64,000 nucleotides of DNA, taken from the NCBI GenBank assembly GCA_000499405.2, contig HG738138.1:21057753-21121752 (forward strand), read 5' to 3'. Positions 14,501 to 28,187 of this stretch are shown piece by piece (position 1 is the stretch's first letter; each line of letters begins with the position of its first letter). The DNA comes from Onchocerca volvulus (Eukaryota > Nematoda > Chromadorea > Rhabditida > Onchocercidae). A program made the translations under genes and the position numbers. A model generated the notes under the pieces. That model searched no databases. It was not told the origin of the DNA and saw only the letters and a list, made by a program, of their open reading frames with translations.

Positions 14501-17500
14501 ATGGCATGCTCATCCTCGCTGCTAATGTTCAAATTAGAGAATGTGGAGTCGAGAAATCCACTAGAATGTCTCGTATGCGACCGAGTATTTTTTTAAATTT
14601 GTTTATACTATTGACTTATTCAGATTGTGGCTGTTTTGTCCAGCTTATTGTTTAAATTAGAAATTATAAGTCTGTTGTAATTATCAATTACAATTTTTTA
14701 TTTCGTGGTTATATCAAGCAAAATTGTATTTACTTAGATTTTCCCAGTTAACTTTACCATGACAACGCATATCTTAATTCCAAATTATTAAGTCTTTCGA
14801 AAAAAAAAGTAAAATTTTGAAGTTTTTATTTAGGAATTCTCATCACCTGTTCGTTTACCTTGTCAGCACAATTACTGCCGTGAATGCGTCCAAAATCGCA
14901 AAACATGCCCCGTATGTGGCACATCAATTGATGGTGAAGTATGTCCGGATAATTTGCTTTCATTTTTAATTGATACCAGTCATGAAACAGCTGACATATG
15001 TGCTAACTGTGACCAGGTAAAGAAGTTCTGAGCTCCATATGAATTTTATTCTGAAAGAAATTGGCTGATAGAACATGAGTGTTTACTACATTATTACGGG
15101 TTCTACTTCTTATACCGAAATTTCAGGAAAAAGTTTGAGTTTTTTGTGCTGTTATTCAGACATGAAATCTGTAGGATGTAGGGATTTATGTTTCTATTTT
15201 TTCAGTGCACTTCAGCAAAAAAAATAAGCAAAAATAATTTAAGATATCACAACCGATGCATTTCTGTGAAACTTGTCAACAGGCTCTTTGTAATCGTTGC
15301 CGACATAGCACACATCAGGTAAGATAGCCCTATGTTTGCCTTGTCATTCTATTAGTCAAAATGATATGGATGAATTTTGTACACAGAGAGATTGGCTTAT
15401 AAAACATGAATATTCATAGCGTTATTACGGGCCCTATTTATGATTTCGGAAACTTTACATCTTACAAGAGATTTTAGGCTCGAATGTTTGCTACTCATCG
15501 AGTTGTACCTTTGGAAGAGCGAGCACGAGTCAAGGGACGTATGACCTGTCCAACACATGGAGAGCCTTATATCCTGTATTCGATGGAAAGTCGTAATTTA
15601 GCATGCATTGTATGTTTTAATAATGCTGCTTTTGATTCAAGGTCAGTTTTCCAATTTTTTAACTACATCTTTTAATTGTGAAAAAGTTGCCATCTTATCG
15701 TCACTTCAAAAAAGGTTGTCGATGAGTTCAGTTGAAGCTGCCTTATTTGCTCAAAAAACCGCTCTAGAATGTCCAATATTTTTTTTGTGTGACATATTAT
15801 TAGTAGTACATATTTCAGTGAGCATGAATACTGTTTTATATATTACATCCATTTAATCTTAAACTACGTCCGAGTAATTTTGATTAAAAAGTTATGGTCT
15901 ACTTCTCAAAAAAATAACGGAATTAGAGTAAAAGAGAAAGAATACCAAGCTTTTCATATTTATAAGCATTTATTTACCTATTCCTGAAATTAATGTATTT
16001 CTTAAAAAAGGTATTTGTGTTTTTGCATTCAAGGCATCATCTCGTTCAAATTGACGCTGCACACAAAATGGGTTGTGAAAAACTGGACAAAGCAACTGTC
16101 AGATTGCGCGCATTTCAAGTATGCTTTATGAATTAAGTTCATTTTTCAAATCAAATTTTCATTGAAAATGACCTGTTCTACTGTTTCATTTCAGGACGAT
16201 GTTGGCGAGCAGTTGCAGTTAAGAAGACGCTTAGCTTCCGAACTTGCCGAGAGTCACCGTGTTGCCTGTGAAAGGTTCTGTCCTTTTTTTTTTTCCAATT
16301 CAAAATAAGATGTTCGGAACCAAATTGAATTTGAAAGATTGCAACTGAAATTGAGTGAACAGGCCATACTTTTTTTTTCTTTGGTACCAATCTGATTTAA
16401 GCTATTTGACTACCACTTATTTCTCTATCATGCGAGAAAAAATGAATCTTGAAAATTGCGTTTTGTTTTATAATTTGATCTGTTTTATTTATTATTTTTG
16501 CAAAAATTTTCACTTCTCAGTTTTCAGCATTCGACAAACTTGCCAAGAAATGACCGATACGCTACTAACAGTCCGAGATCGTTTATTGAAAAAACTTGAC
16601 GAAGAAATGGATACACGTATCCGACATTTCCGTGAGCAAATGAGACAGCTTACATCCTTGCAGGTTATTGTCAAGATTGGTTCTTTCTCTAATTCAGGAT
16701 TAGTGATTAGTAATATGTTCTTCCTTTTTTATTTCAAATTAATCAAAACGCATTTTTTTTCAGCCAACGATACGACTATGCTTGTTGAGTGCCTCAATTT
16801 TCTGCTCCTCTGCCTCAAAACTTGACTTTTTACAATGTTATACAGATTTGCTCAAAAGAATTCAAGTAAGTAAAATCTTTTTTCGTGTGTTATATTAAAA
16901 GTTTGTTAGTGATTTCTGAGTTTAATTTTGTTTCATTCATTAGTAGCCTTAACTGTTTAAAGAGTAAGGAATTTTGAAAAGACATTTTCAGTCGTTAATA
17001 TCAATGCAATGTGAAAAGCCGCAGTATACTGGCGAATTAACAATGAATAGCCGAGAAGAATTCAATAAAGCTTTGGAGCCGTTCCTTGGGCTATCTTCGT
17101 TTTTGTTATGCACCAGTGTAAGCAGTGGTAGTGACGGAAATGAAAGGAACTGTGGAGCCATATCTCCTAAGAATAGTTTCGTAAGACGTTCTGGGTACGA
17201 AATTTTACGACAGATAATTACTGGATAAGATTGTTTTGTGGCTAACTTTATTTTTAGTTTGTTTATCTAATTTTTAAATTTTATCAATATTTTCTAGATC
17301 CAATGTTGTAAACGGATGCCAGTTATTGCTGAGTAAATATCAGTTAGTTGTTGATCTGGCTGGTGCATTTGGTGAGCAGTTCACTAAAGTGGAAACTCCA
17401 CTTCAACAATATAATCTCGAAATGGCGAAACTTGGTAAAAAGGTACAAGAGTTACAAAGAGATTTGACGCTGCGACGGTGTATTATTGAGAAGGATTCTA

Positions 17501-20375
17501 TGACTGACCTCATCCACAGGTAAATTATTCTCAGGAATTTTAGAAATAATCATTTAGTTCAAGAAAAAGGAGATTTATTAGGTTATTTTATAGAATCACT
17601 CCTTCTCTTTGCATCTTTCCGTTACATTTTTCCACCGCTAAAATTTGGAGATTGCCTGTTTCAAATCACTTTTTACAAATTGGAAATTTTTTATTAAACG
17701 ATCTCCACTTCTCTAATGTTGGTTAATTACTTTTGAGCGGAATTTCTAGATATTTATTGGTACAACTTAAATCTCTTTAGTGTGCAACCCCAAAACAAAC
17801 CAGCACTGTCAATCTGTAAGAAAGGCGACACTCACCAGAATCTTTTTTCTTTTGATAATCTAGTCTTTACAGGCTTTATTTTTATTTCGGGACTTCCTTT
17901 TGATTGGGAAAATAGGTTAAAATATCTTTATACTGCCTTAGATGCAAGGATTTGGATATAAGAGTGGGTCAGCATTCTGCAGTTGTCAGTGATTTGCAAC
18001 CTCAACTGCAACAGATATGGCAGGAAGAATTGGACAGAGTTCGCAGACAGCAAGTTCTATTTAGGGAAAAGGTAAGTTGCTCTACAGCATCAGCTGGTTA
18101 TTCTGGATAAGTTTCAGTTGTTAATGTAGTTAATTTTTCAATGTTTCACTGGAATTTGGTCTTTGATTTTTTAATTTAACTCAAGTCTGTTCTTTCTGTT
18201 CATCTATTTCTAGTTTCATCTAGATAAATATCATAAGGTATGCACTATGTATATATCAAACATACATAATGGATTTGTACACTTTTTGTTTTTGCAGCAT
18301 AATTATTTGATTTGCTCTTCAAATATTTCCTTGGTTTTTAGATTGAGGAAATAATAACACTACGTGAGAAGGCATGCCATATTGTCAATGCGGCGAAGCA
18401 GTTCAAACCGTATGCTGTTTGTTTAGCTGCTGTAACATCCGTAATCGATCACAAACGATGTCGCAAACCAGATCCGGCTCCAATGGAGACCATCTGTCAG
18501 CAAATTAACACTCTTGAGCCGGATAGTCAGCAGAGGATTGAAGCTATCGAAAAAGTAAGATATGTACAATCATTTTCCAAATTTAAAATGAAAAATTAAT
18601 TAGTCCAGTTTTTTTCATTCGCAAAAATGGACATTCTTTCATTTCTTGCATTTTGTATTTTTGAACATAGCACCCACAGATTTTTTAGGGATTTTTTATT
18701 TCTTTAAATCATTTTATCAATTTTCAGGAAGAACAAAATCGTCGTCTAGTTCAAGACCAGAAGAGACGAGAGGAGCAAATGAAAATTGCGGCAGTTAAAA
18801 AAAGTTTGAAAACCACTAAAGAACAAAAAAGACTAATGAAAAAATCTACTGGTGGCAAGTACGTGTTGTAAAGAAAATAAGACTCCAAAAACTTTTTATT
18901 TGATGAGGAAGATAATTGAATTATTAAGCGTTTTTTTTTTTTCCCGAAATCATTAAGCTATTTTGGCATAACTTAGTTGAATGTATTTTTTTTTTGATAT
19001 TCTATCTTGATTTTCTTTGGTTTATTTGAGTCTATTTTGAATTTATGGCCATATATCCTGGCTCTCGTTCCCTTTTCATTCTTCTCTAATTAAAATTTCT
19101 GTTTTTTTAAGCTCACTAGTTTTAGAAATGGAATAATTTGTGTACATATCTTTGCGGGAAATTGTTTGTAATGTTTTTAAGTCTCCTTTATTTTGCCCAT
19201 TATAACTACATGTACACCAAGACTTATTATATTTCATTTCTTTTCATATCGTCCACTTTTTTCAGTTCTTCGCGTCTGCCTCTCGTAAATGTAAGTCGTG
19301 ATCGAAGCCGAGGGGGCACAGATCGAGCGCTGTTGTTGCCTTGTCAACGGCGGCATAAAAGGTGAGTAATTTTTTTATAGATTTCGTTGAAACAAATTTG
19401 TCGTTTAAATGCGAAATTTATCTCTTGTTCTTTTTTTTGTCATTGATCTATAGAAAAAGAGTATCTTGTAATAAGAAAAATTCGATAGGTAAAAAATCTC
19501 TACTTTCGAGGTAAATTAGGTTTTTTAATTTCGAAATTTCTTCAACATTTAAAATTGCTACTTCTATACTTAAGAATCTTAAATTTAAATCTTTAAATGA
19601 GTTTTGAATGTAAGCAGATTATGTTAAAAGATTTAATCTAAAAATAGCTTGAGCTTTTCAGTTGGTTAACTAGTTCAAGGAGCCAGTCTGATGCAGATGA
19701 AATGGAAAGTTCGCTAGACATCTCTTTTGAATTCTTTGCTAGATGTCCGGCAATTGAAGTTGATCTTATAAAAGTTGAGTATGAGGTAAAAGTGAATTGA
19801 TTATATTTAATAGAATTTTTATGTATTTTTTGGAAGGAATCTCTTTTTATTTTATGTTTAGCATCGAATTTGTCATTCACAACTATTTCTTTGTTCAACT
19901 TTACCGCCCATTACGTCGTCTTTCAAAGATACTTTATCATCATCAAATGGTTCATTACCGGATGACAGTTGCATTTCAAATCAGATCAGCTCTACGGATT
20001 TATGCAGAAGTAAGCGTTTTTTTTTTTTTTTTTTCGATCCCTTCTTGATAAAACTTTTTTATTCGTAGATATTTTTTCTTACCAATTGATTAATTCGTGG
20101 TCTTAATGACATATGTGATTAATTCTATGTTTTGAAAAAGCAAGGATATTATAGTTCGCTGCGAAGAGAGAAATGAAATGATTGGTTTAAAAATTCCTGA
20201 AGTTCCATTTATCCCAAAGACAATATTTGCAAATCTGAATAGCTCGAACACAATGCTTGGCACATACGAAGTGCGTGAAAAAGTTTTAAAAAGTTTGAAA
20301 CAAAGAGTCCCTATAGTTGACGCTTATGCACAATTTAAAACGACAGAAGATGATGCTTGTGTGTATGATAAGTAA
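14501..20375 (+). CDS. RING / B-box / coiled-coil protein, RNF207-like
   Basis: Seventeen exons, 798 aa, all phases consistent: 14501-14584, 14834-15016, 15244-15318, 15478-15641, 16034-16118, 16195-16274, 16528-16663, 16764-16865, 16992-17194, 17298-17519, 17942-18071, 18342-18554, 18728-18858, 19266-19361, 19662-19785, 19862-20009, 20155-20375. Residues 23-56 are a C3HC4 RING (CLVC, LPCQHNYCREC, CPVC). Residues about 80-135 are a B-box region (CANC, FCETCQQALCNRCR, HSTHQARMFATHRVVPLEE), followed by CPTHGEPYILYS..C..CF. A long coiled coil follows, with the LEPFLGLS motif and KKVQELQRDLTLRRCIIE typical of RNF207. Human RNF207 is a cardiac RING protein that alters HERG channel handling; an E3 ligase role here is inferred from the RING. 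The worm protein is longer, with a basic then Ser-rich C-terminal tail. The last acceptor (TTATAG at 20154) is weak, so the final 73 residues are less sure. RNF207 orthology is by my own reading. Confidence 0.85.
15037..15455. repeat. diverged direct repeat in introns 2 and 3 of the RNF207-like gene
   Basis: About 90 bases in intron 2 (15037-15127) are matched by 15363-15455 in intron 3, with shared pieces TTGGCT.ATA.AACATGA, TTATTACGGG and GAATTTT. The copies flank the B-box exon 15244-15318 and lie some 330 bases apart. This could be the remnant of a local duplication that once included an exon, or two insertions of one short element. Confidence 0.6.
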
Positions 20376-23300
20376 AAATTTTGTTGATTCTTTTTTTGCA
20401 ACAACGCAAGACTTTCACAAGATGCGGGGATTTCTTCAAAAATGCTTTTGATTGGTTTTTGGAATCTTGAATCGTTTTTCATTTTTCATTATGATCAAAA
20501 ATAATCCGCTTATTTTTAGCCAAGGATTACTTAACTGATATCTAATCATTTTCCTGGTAAGACATGATTTTCGTAAATTTCGTCCCAGTTTTCGAATTGT
20601 GTATTTATTTGCCTAATCGTAAATTTAAAGTTTGTTCGAACTTAAAATTTTTTATTCATTTTTGTGAATAAATGTTAAAACGTAATGATTTGCATTTCAA
20701 AATTTGATTGAAATCAGATTTTTCGTAAGCTTTATATTTAAAGTACGTGGCCTTTCTTTAGCTGCTGTCTCTGAGCCTTATCATATGTTTCATAGTCATA
20801 TTGTAATTTAAGTGAATCTGATATTGCCGAAACTGTGTTATATATTTTTATAACTGATTTCCATGTGCTGCTTTATTTGCTTTATTTCAAACTTATGGAA
20901 ATTATTGATGCTGTAATCATTTAAAAAATTTGCATGAAGTTCTGTGTTAAAAAATTTATTTTAAAGATAAATTATGTGAAATCGTTCTGGTGTCATCATT
21001 ATGCTTTAAAGAAGATATCTTACTGCTAAAATTTTTATGGAAATATGAAGTAAATTTGACGTCACATTTCACAGGAAAGAATAAAGTAGGCAAACTCAAG
21101 GATTAGACCAGTTATGAAGGAATCAATTCCCGATGATTTTGAAATTTTACAAAAGCATGAGGGCTGGAATATTTTAGATTAAGAGAAAAGATAAGGACAA
21201 AATAAGAACTTGGAATAGGTACAAACAGATGAGGAAAATTTGTGAGGCTATTCTAGAAAATACGATGCAAAAATGGCATCGTACTTAATTCGCAACTCCT
21301 TATTCAAAAAGCAGTGAGAAGGTTCGTTGTTTTTATCACAGTTCTAGTCCAAATGATAGAAGCAGAGGGTTCAGAATTGACAGTGATTTCTTTAAATCAT
21401 TGGTGTCATTGCTAATTGTTTATGTTAATTTATTTAAAAATATTTCTTTTATGAGTGGTAGATTTCAGAAAGTCGGGCAGTAATGTTGGACTAATTTTTA
21501 TAAAATTTGAATGTTTAGATTTGTTTCTGTTACAAGCATATTAAGAACCAAATTAATGTGATCTATGAATCCTCATTCATGAAGGTTTATATTTTTCAAA
21601 AGCATTAAAAAAATTTTGAAATAACACACACATCATCTAGTAACCATGAATTTTTAACAGAATGAGAATGGAATGTACATTAAATGTAAGTTTTCTTCTG
21701 CATATTTCTTAGATGATCACTAAACTAATTAAAAACACACTCATTAATGCAAATCAAGAAAAAACAATGTATATCTTGGATTACGGATTATATATAGATG
21801 TTATAAATAATATTACTTGATCTCTCTTGATGGATCATTCAATTCATTTTTGAATTAATTCTTGAAAACTTGCAAAATTCTTTATTGCATATAATGTTTG
21901 AGCTTACTTTTGTTGAGTTAGCATAAATTCATTAGTTAAATTTATTTATTACGGTTTGATTAGTCATAGCTTAGTTTACATAATTTATTATTTTCATTGC
22001 TGTATCTTTTTCTTCTCACAAGTAATTTCTACTGACGGTTATAAGCATCATTTAGTAAGGAACAACTCAATTATAGTCCATGTATTAAATATTGTCAGAG
22101 AAGTTACTTTGCTTTAAAAATGTGGAACTCACATAAGTTAGCAAATTTTTAATCATAGATGATAGTACGTATTTTTTAACCTTTTATAATGCATTTCTAT
22201 TAAAAGAAAAATGGAAAATCATTCAGTACGCAGAGAATCTTATTTCTGTCTTAATATTGGAAATAAATGAGTCAAACAAGTCTGCAGATAAATAATGACA
22301 AAAAAGTTGTCACATGACGAGTGCTTGTTTAATGTATCAATTTTGATTATTGATAGCTTGAGATAGAAGAGGATAAAGAAATATGTTTCAACAATGGGAA
22401 GTGGAAAATTTTACTGAAATTTAGAAAAAGCAAGAAAAATTTGGTAGTTTTAATAGCTGGATTATCAAAAGTAAAAATACAATATTGCTTTCTGTTACCA
22501 TATTTCAAAGAAGTTAGTTGTTTATTCTTGATTACGCCTTAAAAAAAGAGCTCATTGTCTACAAAAGAATAAAGTGCAACTTGTTTTTCATTATTTACGT
22601 TCAGACCTGTTCGACTGATTTGTTTCCAGTATTAAAACAGGAATAACTTTTCCTGTTTATTCATCTAATTTGTCTTTCTTAATTTCTTATCTTTCCATCT
22701 ATTAATCTACTTTCATCTTATTATATATTTTTTTCTTATTATATACATTTCTTAAATCTTACTATATGCATTTTATACATTTTTACTCTTATAATTAATA
22801 CTTTTAATGCATATGTAATGTTAGTTTGCGAGTTTTAGTTCATTTATTTGATTATGTCAAGTGAGAAAATCTAATGATGACTTTATAAATTGGTGAAGTG
22901 ACGCCAAAGTGACATTTGATATGCCAAGGAAATAACATTTCTTACATGTCATCCTTTGCACATCACTTTTGAAAAAATAAACATTATCTTTTATTGAATT
23001 TTTGTGGCTGTGTATTATATTCAAGTATCATTGAACTACATATTTTCAATCCAGTAAACTGATCACTTAAGATGCAAATGTCGTTGCGATTTATATTAAC
23101 TGTAAAATATTTTCGAAAATTCCTGTAAGTTGTTACTAATTAATCACTCAGCTTCAGAGCAATCATAAAGGATAGACAGAAACAACGACGATGAAGTTGA
23201 TCCAACTTAGCATTCTTTTCTTCAGAATTCAAGTTTTTTCTCTCCTCATTGTAACGCAAATTCTTTCAACATTACTTGTCTAAAGGCTAAAGCATTTTGA

Positions 23301-26300
23301 TGAAAATTAATACGCCCACATGGAGTGTTTACTTGACATTGATCCGATCGTAGAAACATTAACAAGAAGTAATTTGTCGCAAGTTTTTTAGTTTTCTTTA
23401 AGTTATACAGACAAAGAAATTTTACTTCAAATGGAATAGTAGAGTGGGACGCGAATGTATATCATATCAAAATAATTACTTTTACAGCTTGTTCATCGGG
23501 TTTCACCTACAAATATTCTACTGCTATTTTATGTAAAATCATTAAAGTGAAATGCAAGAATGATAAATTCTATTCCTAAAGCCAATCGCTTCTCATCTCA
23601 TATTCTCTTGAATGGGTTTTTTTCCTCATCTTTTTTATTTCTCGAATAGATATCCAGTAATAGCTTTCCTTTAGATTTCATCTACAACTTTATACAACTA
23701 ATTTAAGTGTTTTCCAAAGTATAGCTTTATTGAGGATGAAAGGTTTTTCTGTTGTCCTGTCAAAATATGAAATAGTTTGCAAATTTAATTAAAAATAAAT
23801 CCATAATTAAGCAAATAGAGTTGAAAATAATGATTATTTTTCTAGAATTTTATGCAGTATAGATAATTTTATCATCATTTTGAATGTTTCGAATGCCGAA
23901 GGAGTTTTCGCCAGTATGAACATTAAAAAATTCTCTTGTAAAATAGCTGTATGCAATCCATTATTCTTTTATCATAGGTTAATCGTTCTTTTCATTTTGA
24001 CTGCTCGATATTGAATTTCGTTCGAAGAGTCATCGAATCATACAAGAGCGAGAAATGTCTCGAAAATGTCAACACATTTCTCTCTATTTGTTTTATTATA
24101 CATGCGAATTGTGTTTTATCACAAGTTTACAGCTACATGCCCAATTAATAATAATCTTGCCATATCATTTTCGGAATTTCAATAATTAGATATTACATTT
24201 TTTTTTTAAATTAATTGTATATACAAATTACTAAAGAAGCATTTTTGATTTATTATATTTTCAAAGACAAACTGCAGGCTTCATAATAATGCAACTGTAT
24301 TTTCTGGCACTTTCAAAATCTCACAAGTTTTTTTAGATTCTTCACCAGAAAATGTATAGCTTTCATGTTTCCATGATCGATCTCTTTTATGCATTTTTGT
24401 TTATAATTTGCTTCAAATGAATCTGAACAAAAAAATTCTGTTATATTTAGACATATAATTGAATATCTTCTTATATATAAAATTCAAAAGCGACAAATTT
24501 AAAACTCAAAACTCAAAAACGATGAATTCATTTCAACAATCAAAATATGCTCATTAATTGATCTATTTGCCAAATTTATGTAACTAAAAATGTAAATTTT
24601 TGTTATTCAAGATCTTAAATCTCCGAACGTTCTTCATCGATTGCTCTAAAAATTTGAAGCATCGTTGAGAATAGGCGTGTGTTTTTATATGGATATACTT
24701 ATTTTTCTTTACTTGTCACACCTGTGAAGGTAAAAGTAAGCGTGAGTGAACAGTTATATTATATAGACTAGCTGGACCAGCCGCCCGAAGCAAATGAAGA
24801 TATGAAATCCATTTTGGATTTTCTTCCTTCCCATTATACTTTCTTAGACGATGTTTCAAGATATTTTTTATGTGAAAGATATATATATATATATATGTAA
24901 GCGATGGCTTGGATTAGCCACAAAATTTAAAATGAAACATTTTTACAATACAATTTAATCAATAACAGATCTTGTCTTGTGAATGATATCGAAATAATTT
25001 TCCACTTCTCCACATTTCGTGGTTTTCTTTAAAATTAATTTAAAAACAAATAATGATGATTATATGCAAATATCGGAACTTATTGAACATTTCAAAATGC
25101 CAACATTATGCTGTTAACGAAAGTTTGTGTTTGCCTCATGCTGTCTGCAACAATTGCAATAATTATGTTATTTTCTTAAGATTTGAATGTGTAAAGAATT
25201 GCTCGAATATGACGCATTAATGTAGCACAGAGGCATTTTCTTTTGTTAAAAGTTGAAAAGAACTAGTAATCGAGTGATGCCTCCATGCCTGAAAATTTTG
25301 GGATGAATATTTTCCGCTTTGTTATCACACAAAATATCAAATAGTATTCAATATCTCTAATGTATCCTTCATCATATATTAATTTCTGTTAATTAATTTT
25401 TGCTCTTTAAATCTCATACCGTTCCTGTAGACTATATTTCTGTCGTCATTTTGATTATAAATCTCGGTTAGGAATTGAAATGCATAATTGCATCTGAATG
25501 CCACAAATTATAGCGATGGAGCGGACTGAATGTTTTCTTTATTGGCCTATTTTGATATGCCACTATTAATAATGCAATTTGTATTATGAATTTTCTTTTA
25601 CCATTCATTAAAATGTTCAACGATTTATTGTCTTTACTATTTCACTCGAACAGAAAATCTTGGAAGTCTTGAATATTTGCTGCCGCCAACTTTCAAGGAG
25701 GCAAGATTTTCCATCCGAGTGAGCCACTTTGTTAAAAATTTCGACAGAACTGTTTAATCCCTTCTGGTTCAAATAGTTTAATCTAATAATTTAAAACTTT
25801 ATTTACCTGTATGCTTTATCATACTCATCATGCACAATTTATATTTGTTTGTATTCTATAATTAAATCAAATCCTACCGCCGATAGCACCATCTAATAGA
25901 AAATGATTCAAACCTTATTTGTTTTTACGAAATTTTAATATAAAATGTGATGAGTTAGGATAAAACAAAAGTTATATTTAATTTAATGCTTCATTACAGA
26001 ATTTCTATCTGCAAAATTAGAAGAAAATTGCGAGTTTATCCCAAAATACCACTTTTTCGGCTGATGCCATTTTCAGGAAATATTGATCAAATATGATTTT
26101 CTGTTCACAACAGAAAAGAAACAGAAATTTTTTCAAACTGACAAACTTAAGACTTGCTTGCAGATTATTTTGTCTAAACATTGCCATTACTCTGAAATGG
26201 GGTCACTTTCAATTTTTTCCTTTTTTCATAATTTCCAATCAGATTAAAGAAGTGAAATATAATCACTTGCCATTTCCAAATCAATAATGGTAATAAATAA

Positions 26301-26895
26301 TTATAATAAATTAGTTTCAGCATCCTTTTTTGAATGCATTCCTTGGAAATAATCATGCAGCTAATTTCCGCTCATAGTTTCCTTTTAAACAATTAAAAAT
26401 TTGATTTTCAAATTTAATTACTCAATCAAACAATGTTTTTTCCTCACTTACTTTATTCTTATCAGGTCAAGTTGCTAATTAAACTTTTAGCATTTTCAAT
26501 GTGTTTATTCTGTTCATTTTCTTGGACATATCATCGCTTTACATTTCCCTTTTCATATGTGAGCATAAGATTCTCGATAAGTTGAAATTTATAGAACAGA
26601 AAGCAATTATCATCGATTTCAGGTTTTAAAGACATGCAATTAATTAGGTTATAATGTTTCAGTGATGACCAGTTTTTTCCTCACTATGGAACTGACTGAT
26701 TAGGCATTTGCTGTCATGAGCGGACCAGTCGACGGGCCGGGAGATCTAGCTCATAAACGTACTTGAAACATCAGAAATGCAGAATGAGATTTTTAACTTT
26801 TCTTCGTTATCCAAATTCTTGATTTGCTTAACTTATGGCGATAGCACCTCATTATTCTTTTAAATCAAATGACTCAAAAATCAATTTTTTCCTTA

Positions 26896-26926
<31 letters not shown>

Positions 26927-27830
26927 AAAAACGAGTCTTGCATTTATATTCAGTTATTAAAACTTTAACTGCTTATTACATCTGGGTAGTGAGTGACATT
27001 CTCGGTGCTTTTCTCTCTCTCTCCTATTAGAAATGTGAAAACACATAAATTTAACAAAAAGCTAAATATCTTCTTGATTTGATTTATATGAATCCCATCA
27101 ATGACTCCCCTGCTGAGCCCTACCTCTTTTTATAGATTGAAAAATCGTCATCAAACAGCAATGGCAATGCTGATGCACTTCTGACGTCAAATTCTAAAAT
27201 AATCATCTAATCTGCCTGAAATTTCCATTACATTTTTCATTTCTCTTTCCTTTTCCATTTTGTTAATTCCTATTTCTCAAAATCTTTGATTTAAAAAATG
27301 TTCTAAGGGTCAAATGTTCCAAATTTTCGAGAAATTTGGAATGGATTCGTCGCTCAAATCTTATTCTAAGCATGCACTGAAAGAAATTTTCTCATTTTTA
27401 TTCCTGCAGATGAACAAAAATGAGAGTCTTATATCATTTCTCTTGAAAGTCTCTTTCCTTTTATCAATAATTTATTTCTAATAATATTCTATCAATCTGA
27501 TTTGACTAGCAATTTATTGTCTACAGATAAGATAATTTTGCTCACTGTTATCTACAGTGGATATGAGATGAATAACCAATTTCTTTATTTTCTGCCAGAA
27601 CGAATATGCTTACCTATTATCTTCCATCCTTTATACTTCTCAACGACAGAAATAGTTCATGAAAAAGCATGGATAGTTGTAACCTGGGAATTTGAGGACT
27701 GAAAATATTTATAGCCATTATCAAGAGTAGTACTCTTATCCTACTCAATATCGATATCATCTATAAAATGAATTTTCAGCTAAGTCTGGATAGACAATGT
27801 ATCCTTGTTCTCCATGACAAATTGATTTGA

Positions 27831-28187
27831 ATGTTGCAGACTCTCTTCCGTCTATTTTTTTTTTCTTTTTTAAAACACCAGAATAAGATTACGCTTCTGA
27901 TTGTCTTATTGTTTCTTCTGATGATTGGAATTTTTGCCTGTTTTGATTTATCTTATCTTTTTTTCCGCAATGTTTTTGAAGATATGACTTTGTTGATAAG
28001 TTTTATGTTCAGTCACCAACATCTTTCATTTCTTCCAGTGAACAATCAGTTAGAAATAGAGCACATGGATAAAAGGACAATTTCCGAAATTAGTCAACAG
28101 AGAACTATTAAGTACAAGATGCATCGAATCTGTATACAATACGGATCAACAAACAGTTTCCATATTGCAGAAAAATTAATTTTATAA
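27831..28187 (+). CDS. 118-codon open frame, hypothetical, weak
   Basis: An ATG-started frame with a hydrophobic, Phe/Leu-rich N-terminal third (a possible signal anchor, residues 20-50) and a hydrophilic remainder. No splice acceptor or leader signal decides its start, and no family is recognised. In sequence this AT-rich a frame of such length is expected about once by chance in a window of this size, so it may not be a gene. Confidence 0.12.
   Translation: MLQTLFRLFFFSFLKHQNKITLLIVLLFLLMIGIFACFDLSYLFFRNVFEDMTLLISFMFSHQHLSFLPVNNQLEIEHMDKRTISEISQQRTIKYKMHRICIQYGSTNSFHIAEKLIL

Noticed and set aside
24765..24795. GACTAGCTGGACCAGCCGCC, reminiscent of the end of some non-LTR or Helitron-type repeats
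   Set aside because: Only a short likeness; no coding remnant, terminal structure or second copy in the window.
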